Assembly: GCF_009877425.1 (NCBI RefSeq)
Contig: NZ_WXEY01000015.1
Coordinates: 16,833-80,832 of the forward strand
DNA: 64,000 nt
Reading direction: 5' to 3'
DNA from: Heliomicrobium undosum
GTDB taxonomy: Bacteria; Bacillota; Desulfitobacteriia; Heliobacteriales; Heliobacteriaceae
The notes under the pieces were generated by a model, which was not told the DNA's origin, did no database searches, and worked only from the letters and a program-made list of their open reading frames with translations. How positions within the stretch are numbered: position 1 is the first letter of the stretch; every line of letters starts with the position of its first letter. Shown in pieces: positions 38,136 to 47,192 of the stretch. Position numbers and translations under genes: made by a program.

Positions 38136-39479
38136 TTGGAAGATCTAAAGATCTACATCCTCGACACCAACGTGCTTCTGCAGGACCCCGAAGCGATTTT
38201 CGGGTTTCATGATAACGATGTGGTGATTCCGGCGGCTGTCATCGAAGAGTTGGACGGAAAAAAGAGATTCCAGGACGAGATCGGGCGCAGCGCCCGCCTG
38301 GCTTCCCGGCTGCTCGACGGGATGCGTGAGAGAGGATTTCTCCATGTAGGGGTTCCACTTCCCGATGGCGGTGCCTTGCGGGTGGAACTCAACCATCGCG
38401 ACCTGTCCGGTTTTCCCGAGGCCTTTCAACCGGCCACCAACGACAACCGCATCCTCTCTGTCGCCTTCAATTTGAAAAAAGAAGAGGCGCTCAGGGGCGG
38501 CAAGGGGAGACCGGTGATCATCGTCTCAAATGACGCCATCGTGCGCATCAAGGCCGATGTGCTTGGCATCGAAGCCCAGGAATACAAACGGGACCGTGTG
38601 GCCTATGACCGCGATCTCTACATGGGTTTTCGCGAATTGACCGTGCCGGCCTGGCTGATCGACCGGCTTTACAAGGAACAGTCGATCGATCCCGAGGAAG
38701 AGGCGCTGCTGGCCGGCATCCCCTGGTGTCCCCATGAGTACGCCATCCTGCGTGATGCCCTGGGATCGAGCCGTTCCGCCATCGCCCAAGTCAGCGGTGA
38801 TCGCCGGCAGATGGCGCTGGTGCCGCCAGCCACCGCCTCCGTCTGGGGCGTGACCCCCCGCAACGTGCAGCAGAAGATGGCCCTGCGCCTGCTGCTGGAC
38901 GACAACATCCCCCTTGTGACCATCTGCGGCAAGGCTGGCACCGGCAAGACGCTGCTGGCGCTGGCCTCCGCCCTCCATAAAACGATGGACGAGGAACGCT
39001 ATAAAAAGATCCTCGTGTCCAAGCCGGTCGTGCCGATGGGCCGGGACATGGGCGCACTCCCCGGCGAAATCGACGACAAGCTGCGTCCGTGGATGCAGCC
39101 CATTTACGATAATCTGGAATTCCTGCTCGGCTCCAAGAGCGACATGATGAAAGATATCCTGGAGGAGTACGGGACCATCCAGGTGGAAGCCCTGTCCTAT
39201 ATCCGGGGCCGCAGCATCCCCAAGCAGTTCATCATCATCGACGAGGCCCAGAACCTCTCCAAACACGAGATCAAGACCATCGTCTCCCGCGTGGGCGAGA
39301 ACAGCAAGATCGTCGTCATGGGCGACCCACAGCAGATCGACGCGCCCTATCTGGACGAAACGAACAACGGCCTCGTCTACCTGGTGGAAAAATTCAAGCA
39401 CCAGGAGGCGGCCGGCCATGTGGTGCTCACCAAGGGCGAACGGTCGCGGCTGGCCCAGTTGGCGGCAGACCTGTTATAG
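38136..39479 (+). CDS. PIN-PhoH family ATPase/ribonuclease (PhoH2/YlaK type)
   Basis: This is a fusion of an N-terminal PIN nuclease domain (IYILDTNVLLQDPEAIFGF, ELDGKKRFQDEIG, TNDNRILSVA; acidic residues kept) with a C-terminal PhoH helicase-like ATPase (TICGKAGTGKTLLALASALH Walker A, QFIIIDEAQNLSKHEIKTIV Walker B, VVMGDPQQID). Members are thought to unwind and cut RNA. The 447-residue length is normal. TTG start with a weak ribosome site. A hairpin follows. Confidence 0.92.
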   Translation: MEDLKIYILDTNVLLQDPEAIFGFHDNDVVIPAAVIEELDGKKRFQDEIGRSARLASRLLDGMRERGFLHVGVPLPDGGALRVELNHRDLSGFPEAFQPATNDNRILSVAFNLKKEEALRGGKGRPVIIVSNDAIVRIKADVLGIEAQEYKRDRVAYDRDLYMGFRELTVPAWLIDRLYKEQSIDPEEEALLAGIPWCPHEYAILRDALGSSRSAIAQVSGDRRQMALVPPATASVWGVTPRNVQQKMALRLLLDDNIPLVTICGKAGTGKTLLALASALHKTMDEERYKKILVSKPVVPMGRDMGALPGEIDDKLRPWMQPIYDNLEFLLGSKSDMMKDILEEYGTIQVEALSYIRGRSIPKQFIIIDEAQNLSKHEIKTIVSRVGENSKIVVMGDPQQIDAPYLDETNNGLVYLVEKFKHQEAAGHVVLTKGERSRLAQLAADLL

Positions 39480-39552
39480 CCGGGCAGGCGGTGGTGCTCT
39501 TACAACCCCGCCTTGAGCGAAGGTTGACAACATGGTAAAATCGAGGAAAAGG

Positions 39553-39579
39553 GGTGGCCCTGGGGGGCCACCTGTTTTA
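39553..39579 (+). terminator. GC-rich hairpin with short T run after the PhoH gene
   Basis: GGTGGCCC pairs with GGGCCACC around TGGG, then TGTTTTA. It lies 74 bases after the PhoH stop and argues against an ATG-proximal start of the next gene in this stretch. Confidence 0.6.
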
Positions 39580-39613
39580 TGCGGCGATTGAATTTCTGCA
39601 ATTGCTGAGAACA

Positions 39614-40780
39614 ATGGAGAAACATAAAGACATGATGACAGATAAAGCGCATGAACAAACAGACGTCCTGATCCTGTCGGTCGAGGCCGGAACCGGTCAT
39701 GGCCGGGCGGCGCAGGCCGTTGCCAGAGCGCTGGAGGGTCGCGGCATGACCGCCCGGATCGAGGATGCCTTCGCCTTCGGGCCCCACTGGGTCTTTGCCT
39801 CGGTCATCGGCGCCTACCTTCGGGTGCTGGAACTGGCGCCGTCCCTTTACCGCTTTCTCTATCATTCGGCAGCTAGGCCCAAGGCCGGCTTTTTGGGACA
39901 ACAACTGATGACAGCCTACCTGGAGGCATTTATCGGCGAGGGAATGGCCGACTTGATCCGCCGGAGCCAGCCGAAGGCGATCCTTTGCACCCATCCGTTT
40001 CCGATGGGGGTGCTCTGCCGCTTCCAGGAAAAAGGGTGGTTGAAGCAGCCCTTGGCCGGCGTGGTCACCGATTTCTGCATCCATCCCTTCTGGGCTTTTC
40101 CTGGCGTCCACCGCTACTACGTGGCCGGAGAGGCGCTTCTGGACGAACTGGCTTCCTACGGTTTGGATCGGGAGCGGGGACAGGTGACCGGCATCCCTAT
40201 CGATCAATCCTTTCAGCAAGCCGCCCGTTTGTCCCGCAGCGAGGCAGAGGCGCAATTGGGCCTTTCACCGTCAGGGAGACGGCTGCTCGTCATGGGAGGC
40301 GGGCTCGGTCTCGGTCCCGTTGAAGACTGGGTCCGCGGGCTGCTCAGGGCGTCCCTGGCTGACACGCAGATCGTCGTCATCGCCGGTCGCAACGAGGACC
40401 TGGAGACGCGCCTCCGGACGATCATCGCGCCGCCGGAACGGCTCGTCGTCCTGGGTTTCACCAACCGGGTGCCGGCGCTGATGGCCTGCAGCGACCTGTT
40501 CATCACCAAACCGGGCGGCCTCTCTTCGTCGGAGGCGCTCGCCATGGGCCTGCCGCAAATCCTCTTCCCGCCCCTGCCCGGCCATGAGGAGGTCAACCAG
40601 CGCTTCCTCATCCGTCACCAGAGCGCCTGGGAGGTTAAAGAAGGGGAGCTTGTCGCCCAGGTCGAGGCGATCCTATCCGATGAGAAGGAACTGGAAGCGC
40701 GCCGGGAGGCGGCTCGCCGACTGGGCAACGTCTTCGCCGCCGATGCGGTGGCCGCCGATGTGGCGAAGCTGATCGGCTGA
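39614..40780 (+). CDS. MGDG synthase/UgtP-like glycosyltransferase (GT28)
   Basis: This 388-residue enzyme of the diacylglycerol glycosyltransferase type transfers a sugar from a UDP-sugar to a membrane lipid or related acceptor. The N-terminal half has VLILSVEAGTGHGRAAQAVA (the GTGH loop), and the C-terminal nucleotide-sugar site has FITKPGGLSSSEALAMGLPQ and FPPLPGHEEVNQRFL. The start is uncertain: ATG 39614 and ATG 39632 are both possible, and the in-frame start at 39554 lies in a hairpin. Downstream, a hairpin at 40806-40823 lacks a T run. Confidence 0.8.
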   Translation: MEKHKDMMTDKAHEQTDVLILSVEAGTGHGRAAQAVARALEGRGMTARIEDAFAFGPHWVFASVIGAYLRVLELAPSLYRFLYHSAARPKAGFLGQQLMTAYLEAFIGEGMADLIRRSQPKAILCTHPFPMGVLCRFQEKGWLKQPLAGVVTDFCIHPFWAFPGVHRYYVAGEALLDELASYGLDRERGQVTGIPIDQSFQQAARLSRSEAEAQLGLSPSGRRLLVMGGGLGLGPVEDWVRGLLRASLADTQIVVIAGRNEDLETRLRTIIAPPERLVVLGFTNRVPALMACSDLFITKPGGLSSSEALAMGLPQILFPPLPGHEEVNQRFLIRHQSAWEVKEGELVAQVEAILSDEKELEARREAARRLGNVFAADAVAADVAKLIG

Positions 40781-40922
40781 ACCATAAATTACATTGCGAT
40801 AATAGGCGGCAACAACTTGCCGCACAGCCCCTGTTGAACATGCCGCCATAGACGGATCACATACCCTGACAGCAAGGTTTTTTCGTAAGACACGACTGTA
40901 TTTCGGTATTGGGGGAACTCAA

Positions 40923-43900
40923 GTGGCCACAATGCCTGACATCCTTTTGCCTGGCGCAAATTCGCCCGGCTCATCCGGTCCAGTGGGGACGGGCGCAGGC
41001 GCAATCGGTTTACAGGGGAAAAATCCGGCGCCGGCGCTTGCGCCCTTTTCTGTCTGCCGCGTCACCGTACAGCGGCAAAAGGCCGCCTGGACCATCGTCG
41101 CGCGGGCCTGCCAACCCTGGAACGATGACGATCTACGGGCTTTTCGCGACAAGATTCACGCAACCGTTCCCGGGCTCCGGGAACTGTCCGTACATATCGA
41201 ATGCCCCTTGGATGAACCGCAGCAACTGGTCGACTCCTACTGGGATTGCCTGGTCCGCGCCGCCGTGCCCGAAAGCCGCCCCGGCGTGCGCAAAGCCTTG
41301 ATAAAAGCGCAACCCCGCCTGCGCAGCGACGGCCTCGTCCTTACCGTCGACCCGGCCCAGGCCAACTGGCTGCGCAGCCGCCGCGTCGACCGCGACTTGG
41401 CCGAGACAGCCGACCGCCTCTTCGGCGTCCGCATTCCCGTCATATTGGAAGAGGCGGAACCGCAGATGAACGACGAATACCTGCTCGCCCAGGAGGAGGA
41501 GGAAAAGCGCCTCCTGGCCGAGCAGTTCAGGGCTGCGGCGGAGGCCAACGGAAACGGCGGCGGCGGAGCGAATGGCGGCAACGGCGGGACCGGCGGCGGA
41601 GGGAGCGGGGCAGGGGATAAAGGGTCCGCCCCGGCCGGCGAGATCTACGGCAAAGCCATCGGCGACACGGCCTTCATGCCGATCCGGGACATCCAGGACG
41701 AGGAGAAGAGCGTCATCATCGAGGGCCGCGTCTTCGGATTGGAGACGCGGGACCTGAAATCGGGCCGCCGCCTCGTCACCTTCAACGTGACCGACGAGTC
41801 AGACTCGATCACCGTCAAGGTCTTCGAGGGCGAAAAAGAAAACATCACCGAGGACGGCCGCCTCAAAGACGGCGCCTGGGTGAAGGTGCGCGGCTCCGTG
41901 CAACTCGACAAATGGCAGCAGGAACTGACCGTGCTGGCCCGCGACATCAACGGCCACAAAGCGGTCATCCGGCCGGACAACGCCGCCGAGAAGCGCGTGG
42001 AGCTCCATGCCCACACCAAGATGAGTTCCATGGACGGCCTCGTCTCCGCCAAAGACCTGGTCGCGCGGGCCGCCCACTGGGGCCACCCGGCCATCGCCAT
42101 CACCGACCACGGCGTCGTCCAGGCTTTCCCGGAAGCCTTCGAGGTGGGCCGCAAGCTCAAGATCAAGGTCATCTACGGCGTCGAGGGCTACCTCGTCGAG
42201 GAGATGCCGGCGCCAAGCGGCGAAAAACTCAAGTCCTGGCACATCATCATCCTCGTCAAAAACATGACGGGCCTGAAAAACCTCTACAAGCTGATCACCA
42301 AGTCTCACCTGGAGTACTATGAGCGGCGTCCCCGCATTCCCCGCAAGCTCCTGGAGGAGCACCGCGAGGGCCTGATCCTGGGCAGCGCCTGCGAGGCCGG
42401 CGAACTGTTTAAGGCCATGCTGCAAGGCGCCGGTGACGACGAACTGAAGCGGATCGCCGCTTTTTACGACTACCTGGAGATCCAGCCCATCGGAAACAAC
42501 CTCTTTTTATATAAAAAAGGGGAGGTGCCTACCGAAGAGGCCCTCCGCAATTTCAACCGGCGCGTCCTGCGCATCGCCGACGAGGTCGACAAGCCCATCG
42601 TGGCCACCGGGGACGTGCACTTCTTGGAGCCCCGCGACGAGTGCTACCGGCGCATCCTCATGGCCGGCAAGGGCTTTGCCGACGCCGACGACCAGGCGCC
42701 CCTCTACCTGCGCACGACCGATGAGATGCTGGCCGAATTCCGCTACCTCGGCGAGGCCGACGCCAAGCGCTGTGTCATCGACAACCCGCGCCTCATCGCC
42801 GACATGGTCGAGGAGATCAAGCCGATCCCCGACGAGTTTTTCCCGCCCATCATCGACGGCGCCGAGGACCAAATCCGCGAGATGACGGAAGGGACGGCGG
42901 CGGAACTCTACGGTGACCCGCTGCCCGAGGTGGTCCGCAAGCGCGTCGACAAGGAACTGCACTCGATCATCTCCAACGGCTTCTCCGTCCTCTATCTCAT
43001 CGCCCAGAAGTTGGTGAAAAAGTCCAACGACGACGGCTACCTCGTCGGTTCCCGGGGCTCTGTCGGCTCCTCCCTGGTGGCCACCTTCACCGGCATCACC
43101 GAAGTGAACCCGCTGCCGCCCCATTACCGCTGCGGCCACTGCAAGCACTCCGCGTTCATCATGGACGGCTCCATCGGCTGCGGCGCCGACCTGCCCGATA
43201 AAAACTGCCCCCAATGCGGCCAGCCGCTGATCAAAGACGGCCACGACATCCCCTTCGAGACCTTCTTGGGCTTCGAAGGCGACAAGGTGCCTGATATCGA
43301 CTTGAACTTCTCCGGCGAGTACCAGCCGCGCGCCCACAAGTTCACGGAAGAACTCTTCGGCAAGGATTACGTCTTCCGGGCCGGCACCATCGCCACCATC
43401 GCCGAGCGGACCGCCTACGGCTTCGTCAAAAACTATATGGACGAAAAAAAGATCCCCGCCCGCGGCGCCGAACTGAGCCGTCTCGTCGGCGGTTGCACCG
43501 GCGTCAAGCGGACGACAGGGCAGCACCCCGGCGGCCTGATGGTCGTGCCCCGCGACGGCGACATCCATGACTTCACACCCCTCCAGCGCCCGGCCGACGA
43601 CACCAAGTCAGAGACGATCACGACCCACTTCGATTACCACTCCATATCGAGCCGCCTCGTCAAGCTGGACATCCTCGGCCACGACGACCCGACGGTGATC
43701 AAGATGCTCGAAGACCTGACGGGCGTCAACGCCAAGGGGATCCCGCTGGACGACGCCAAGACGATGTCCCTCTTTTGCAGCCCCGACGCCCTCGGTGTCA
43801 CGCCCGAGCAGATCCGCTCCAACACCGGCACCTACGGCATCCCCGAGTTCGGCACCAAGTTCGTCCGCCAGATGCTGGAGGACACGAAGCCGAAGACCTT

Positions 43901-44711
43901 CTCCGACCTGGTCCGCATCTCCGGCTTCTCCCACGGCACCGACGTGTGGCTGAACAACGCCCAGGACCTGATCAAGAGCGGCACCTGCAAGACCGGCGAG
44001 GCCATCTCCACCCGCGACGACATCATGATCTACCTCATGTACCAGGGCCTGCCGCCGAAAAAAGCATTCTCGATCATGGAGGGCGTCCGGAAGGGCAAGG
44101 GTGTCAAGCCCGATGACGAGCAACTGATGCGGGACAACAAGGTGCCCGAGTGGTACATCGAGTCCTGTAAAAGGATCAAATACATGTTCCCGAAGGCCCA
44201 CGCCGTCGCCTATGTGACGATGGCCTTCCGCATCGCCTGGTTCAAGGTCTACTACCCGGAAGCCTTCTACGCCTCCTTCTTCACCGTCCGGGCCGACGAA
44301 TTCGACGCCGACCTGATCTGCCAGGGCTCGGCCCATGTGCGCCGGACCATCGAGGAGATCGAGCGCAAGGGGAACGAAGCCACCGCCAAGGAAAAGAACC
44401 TGCAAACGATCCTCGAACTGGCCCTGGAGATGTACGAGCGGGGCATCCACATGCAGCGGGTGAACCTGGACCGCTCCCACGCCGCCAGGTTCATCATCGA
44501 ACCGGAAGGCCTCCTGCCGCCCATCGGCGGCCTCCCCGGCGTCGGCGTCACCGCCGCGCAAAACATCATGGCCGCCCGGGAGGAAGGGCCGTTTTCGTCG
44601 ATTGAGGACCTGCGCGTGCGGAGTCGGGTGAGTAAGACGGTGATCGAAGCATTGCAGAAGCATGGGACCTTGGATGGGATGTGTGAGACGGATCAGATGT
44701 CACTCTTCTGA
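40923..44711 (+). CDS. polC: DNA polymerase III PolC, lacking the internal exonuclease domain
   Basis: This is the Gram-positive replicative polymerase. Order seen: N-terminal domains (residues 1-205), a Gly/Asn-rich linker (about 207-240), an OB fold (about 250-350), a PHP domain (from VELHAHTKMSSMDGL, about 359), then palm/fingers with a four-Cys zinc site (CGHC and CPQC, about 738-765), the catalytic PDIDLNFSGEYQ (about 790) and KVYYPEAFYASFF near the end. In normal PolC (about 1430 residues) a DEDD proofreading exonuclease interrupts PHP after the GVEGYLVE-type strand. Here GVEGYLVEEMPAPSGEK runs straight into SWHIIILVKNMTGLKNLYKL, and no FDVETTGL-like motif occurs anywhere. The total is 1262 residues. 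GTG start after GGGGGAA. Confidence 0.96.
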   Translation: MATMPDILLPGANSPGSSGPVGTGAGAIGLQGKNPAPALAPFSVCRVTVQRQKAAWTIVARACQPWNDDDLRAFRDKIHATVPGLRELSVHIECPLDEPQQLVDSYWDCLVRAAVPESRPGVRKALIKAQPRLRSDGLVLTVDPAQANWLRSRRVDRDLAETADRLFGVRIPVILEEAEPQMNDEYLLAQEEEEKRLLAEQFRAAAEANGNGGGGANGGNGGTGGGGSGAGDKGSAPAGEIYGKAIGDTAFMPIRDIQDEEKSVIIEGRVFGLETRDLKSGRRLVTFNVTDESDSITVKVFEGEKENITEDGRLKDGAWVKVRGSVQLDKWQQELTVLARDINGHKAVIRPDNAAEKRVELHAHTKMSSMDGLVSAKDLVARAAHWGHPAIAITDHGVVQAFPEAFEVGRKLKIKVIYGVEGYLVEEMPAPSGEKLKSWHIIILVKNMTGLKNLYKLITKSHLEYYERRPRIPRKLLEEHREGLILGSACEAGELFKAMLQGAGDDELKRIAAFYDYLEIQPIGNNLFLYKKGEVPTEEALRNFNRRVLRIADEVDKPIVATGDVHFLEPRDECYRRILMAGKGFADADDQAPLYLRTTDEMLAEFRYLGEADAKRCVIDNPRLIADMVEEIKPIPDEFFPPIIDGAEDQIREMTEGTAAELYGDPLPEVVRKRVDKELHSIISNGFSVLYLIAQKLVKKSNDDGYLVGSRGSVGSSLVATFTGITEVNPLPPHYRCGHCKHSAFIMDGSIGCGADLPDKNCPQCGQPLIKDGHDIPFETFLGFEGDKVPDIDLNFSGEYQPRAHKFTEELFGKDYVFRAGTIATIAERTAYGFVKNYMDEKKIPARGAELSRLVGGCTGVKRTTGQHPGGLMVVPRDGDIHDFTPLQRPADDTKSETITTHFDYHSISSRLVKLDILGHDDPTVIKMLEDLTGVNAKGIPLDDAKTMSLFCSPDALGVTPEQIRSNTGTYGIPEFGTKFVRQMLEDTKPKTFSDLVRISGFSHGTDVWLNNAQDLIKSGTCKTGEAISTRDDIMIYLMYQGLPPKKAFSIMEGVRKGKGVKPDDEQLMRDNKVPEWYIESCKRIKYMFPKAHAVAYVTMAFRIAWFKVYYPEAFYASFFTVRADEFDADLICQGSAHVRRTIEEIERKGNEATAKEKNLQTILELALEMYERGIHMQRVNLDRSHAARFIIEPEGLLPPIGGLPGVGVTAAQNIMAAREEGPFSSIEDLRVRSRVSKTVIEALQKHGTLDGMCETDQMSLF

Positions 44712-44741
44712 TAAGTTTTCTTGTTCATCTTGTCGAAGTTT

Positions 44742-44787
44742 AAAAACCCCGCAAACCCAGTAAAGAATCAGGTGTTGCGGGGTTTTT
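44742..44787 (+). terminator. Strong rho-independent terminator after polC
   Basis: AAAAACCCCGCAA pairs perfectly with TTGCGGGGTTTTT across a 20-base loop. It can act on both strands. Confidence 0.95.
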
Positions 44788-45021
44788 GCTGTTTTCACGC
44801 GAACAGAAAGAACGTCTGCTTAGTTCACGGAAAACTAGCGTGTTCGGAAAGTCTCATTAGATGAGCGTGAGATAAATACCGAGAGACGATATACAAAGTA
44901 GCGGGCCAAAGATCCGATTAAGCGGCGTTGACGAATAACAACTACGCTTTTTAGGATAAACTAAACTATCCCAGCAGGCGCTGAGACTTCTTTCAAACCC
45001 GCCATAGCGATTCACGCACGA
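44788..45021. other. Gene-free stretch, possible small RNA region
   Basis: No open reading frame with a ribosome site is visible. TTGACG and TAGGAT, 18 bases apart at about 44928-44957, are promoter-like and point toward the terminator at 45022, which would give an RNA of about 100 bases. This is weak by-eye evidence. Confidence 0.25.
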
Positions 45022-45061
45022 AAAAGCCCCGTCAGTCCTTATCGGAGGGCGGGGCTTTTTG
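45022..45061. terminator. Rho-independent terminator without an obvious gene upstream
   Basis: AAAAAGCCCCG pairs with CGGGGCTTTTT. Because no protein gene ends here, it may close a small RNA or isolate the operon that starts at 45288. The 225 bases that follow hold only a TATAAA box at 45253, without a well-spaced -35. Confidence 0.85.
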
Positions 45062-45287
45062 CGTTTAAAAGGATCGTGGCTGGACTAAAAAGACAGGTTT
45101 AGGAGACAACCGAAAGCCAAGGAGTTCAATCCGCCTCTGGGGACTTCGAAAATGCCGTTTTTGAGGACGGCAAAATAAATGCCTTGGGAGTTGGGTACTT
45201 TTGTAAAGATTTTCGTCAAATATTGGTTGAAAGGGGAATTCCAATGAGTTACTATAAATACACTAAAGTACCTAAGGAGGATTGAAG

Positions 45288-45713
45288 GTGCCTTACATAT
45301 CAAGTTTCTTGTACGCCGAAGATAGCGTTCAGCTTCCTGGACAGCCGCTTAACATCGTAAACCCCCAAATCGTATTAAGGCCTATGTTTGTGCCAGGTAT
45401 GTTTTCATTTACGATCGTTTTCGGTATTTCAGAGGTGGTTGTTACCGAAGCGCATACACTAAGATGCATCTTTTGTGGTCCAGAGGGAGAAGTTGTTCTT
45501 GATACGGGCGCTTTTGACGTTCCCGTTCAACCAGATGCAATTAAAAGGAAAGACGATCCGATTGAAACCCAAGCACTAATGGTAAACATGAACTTTCGCA
45601 ATGTACCGTTTAAGTGTGAAGGAAGATACAACACACAGGTCTTTTTGGATGGGACCAATATAGGTAATGTACCGGTTATGGTGAGGGGAAACGAACGTGC
45701 TTTCGGCAAGTAA
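45288..45713 (+). CDS. Hypothetical protein 1 of AT-rich operon (DUF6941-like)
   Basis: This 141-residue soluble, beta-rich protein begins with GTG seven bases after AAGGAGG. The layout (MPYISSFLYAEDSV opening, a middle strand region, and a tail with YNTQVFLDGTNIGNVPVMVR) resembles the small DUF6941-type proteins whose last strand reads Y-x-x-x-V-x-x-D-G-x-x-I-G. The function of that type is unknown. Base composition is much richer in A and T than polC next door. It overlaps the next gene by 17 bases. Confidence 0.75.
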   Translation: MPYISSFLYAEDSVQLPGQPLNIVNPQIVLRPMFVPGMFSFTIVFGISEVVVTEAHTLRCIFCGPEGEVVLDTGAFDVPVQPDAIKRKDDPIETQALMVNMNFRNVPFKCEGRYNTQVFLDGTNIGNVPVMVRGNERAFGK

Positions 45714-46182
45714 ATCCTTTTTAGACAGAGGTGCTCATGAATTAACCTTTGAAATAGACGGTTTTTATGAACAAGACAATGTGTTAAAAAAAACATCTTT
45801 GAGCGTACAAAACGCAATAGGATGGTTGAGTGAGCCGGTAAAAAAGTTTTTAGCAACTGGAGTAGCCCTAATTTGTGTATATGATGCCTCTGCAATGTCA
45901 AATTCAATACAAAAAAGTGTAATTATTCATTGTGATCAAGATGAGCAAGGAAGCCGTGTTACTAGTCGGTTGAACATTTACGACCAAATTAATTGCTTCC
46001 ATCAAAACACATTTGTGGAAGGAGGGGATCTTCTTTATCAAAAAGATGTGCTAATTCCTGCAGAAGCAGTTTTGACAGCTAAGAAAATAGGATATAATGT
46101 AAGTGACAACAATCACGAGTCGATGGTTTCATTTTCTTTTCCTGTCGAAACTAAAGCAGAGTTAGAGGGGGATATGATATGA
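45697..46182 (+). CDS. Hypothetical protein 2 of AT-rich operon
   Basis: This 161-residue protein starts at a GTG behind GAGGGGAAA, overlapping the previous gene. It is predicted soluble with alternating strands; no catalytic motif, membrane helix or known domain is recognisable. The overlaps on both sides (17 and 4 bases) imply a stoichiometric partnership with its neighbours. Confidence 0.7.
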   Translation: MLSASKSFLDRGAHELTFEIDGFYEQDNVLKKTSLSVQNAIGWLSEPVKKFLATGVALICVYDASAMSNSIQKSVIIHCDQDEQGSRVTSRLNIYDQINCFHQNTFVEGGDLLYQKDVLIPAEAVLTAKKIGYNVSDNNHESMVSFSFPVETKAELEGDMI

Positions 46183-46370
46183 AATTAACTGACCCCCATA
46201 GTCAAAAGAAGCCAATTAAATTGGGCAATGTGAAAGTAAATTATCGCGGAGACTACCCGTCGAAATTTAATGATTTTTTGATTGATGATATTTTCGATTC
46301 TGTTACTACCAAACCAGAACCAATTAAAACCATAAAGCCTAGACGCATTAACGTTATCGACAGAGCATAA
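46179..46370 (+). CDS. Small basic protein 3 of AT-rich operon
   Basis: This 63-residue protein has an ATG that overlaps the previous stop and a GAGGGGGA ribosome site. It is Lys/Pro-rich with a central acidic patch FNDFLIDDIFDSV and ends in KPRRINVIDRA. It could be a partner peptide, antitoxin-like or adaptor protein. No family recognised. Confidence 0.6.
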   Translation: MKLTDPHSQKKPIKLGNVKVNYRGDYPSKFNDFLIDDIFDSVTTKPEPIKTIKPRRINVIDRA

Positions 46371-46393
46371 TTACAAGGCGGGGTGGGATTTGA

Positions 46394-46984
46394 GTGAACT
46401 GGTACAATGAAATACCTTCTTCAACCCCTCTGGCGCAAGGGGATATCTTATTTTCTTGTTCGATTTACAAACCAAAATTTGTTAGCATAAATAAGGAGAA
46501 CATCGAGGAGTCGGAAGTAGAACTAGATCTATATAGACAGAACGTTGTTATCCTTAGTCAAGCTTGTGATTTGGAACAGGGAAAACTTAACGAAATATTG
46601 GTAGCATCGGTTTACGATATACAAACTCTACCTATTCGTATTAAAAAAGACGCGACAAAGGAAGAAATAATAAACCAGAGATGGAGTACTGTAAAAGAAA
46701 TACTTTCGGATAAAAGACCTAATTTTTATATAATGGGTAAACACGATAGTGAAAACCAAAAACTACATACAACATATTTAATTGTTGATTTTTCTACATT
46801 GTTTACAATACCGTTGACTGTTTTGGATGTAATACGGGAAATTCATGGCCCGAGATTACAACTTAATGTGCCTCATAGAGAATTACTTAACCAGAAATAT
46901 GCCGGTTTTATATCAAGAATTGGTATTCCAAAAAATGATTCCCTTAATGAGGATGAGATAAAAGCGTTAATCAAGGGAATTTGA
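46394..46984 (+). CDS. Hypothetical protein 4 of AT-rich operon
   Basis: This 196-residue protein begins with GTG after GGCGGGGTGGG. Distinct motifs are PLAQGDILFSCSIYKP near the start and VVILSQACDLEQGKLNEILV in the middle (about residues 50-70), a QGD...SQACDL pattern I have seen only in uncharacterised proteins. Cys and Asp in SQACDL could form a metal or catalytic site, but that is speculation. A terminator follows after 14 bases. Confidence 0.7.
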   Translation: MNWYNEIPSSTPLAQGDILFSCSIYKPKFVSINKENIEESEVELDLYRQNVVILSQACDLEQGKLNEILVASVYDIQTLPIRIKKDATKEEIINQRWSTVKEILSDKRPNFYIMGKHDSENQKLHTTYLIVDFSTLFTIPLTVLDVIREIHGPRLQLNVPHRELLNQKYAGFISRIGIPKNDSLNEDEIKALIKGI

Positions 46985-46998
46985 TTACAGGAACTTAC

Positions 46999-47035
46999 AA
47001 ACCCCGCCCTCATCCCAAGGCGCGGGGTTTTACAT
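46999..47035 (+). terminator. Rho-independent terminator ending the AT-rich operon
   Basis: AAACCCCGC pairs with GCGGGGTTT across a 14-base loop, with a short T run. Confidence 0.85.
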
Positions 47036-47114
47036 GCCCTGTAATTAGAGCGAATGTTCTAATTAACCCCATTATACGGTTGATCGAGATTATTGATGTG
47101 GTGGAATGCTAGAA

Positions 47115-47142
47115 TCCCCGCCTTCCTGAAAGAAAGCGGGGA
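47115..47142. terminator. Hairpin downstream of the minus-strand protease gene
   Basis: TCCCCGC and GCGGGGA pair across 14 bases, about 50 bases past the protease stop on the minus strand. The T run is poor in both directions, so this is a modest terminator candidate. Confidence 0.4.
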
Positions 47143-47192
47143 CTGGCTGTTTAAACGCAGTTTTTTGCCTCTAATTAAGTCAAGAGGCCGCA

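Noticed and set aside
43608..44663. Long minus-strand open frame opposite polC
   Set aside because: Composition typical of an antisense shadow, no ribosome site or domain.
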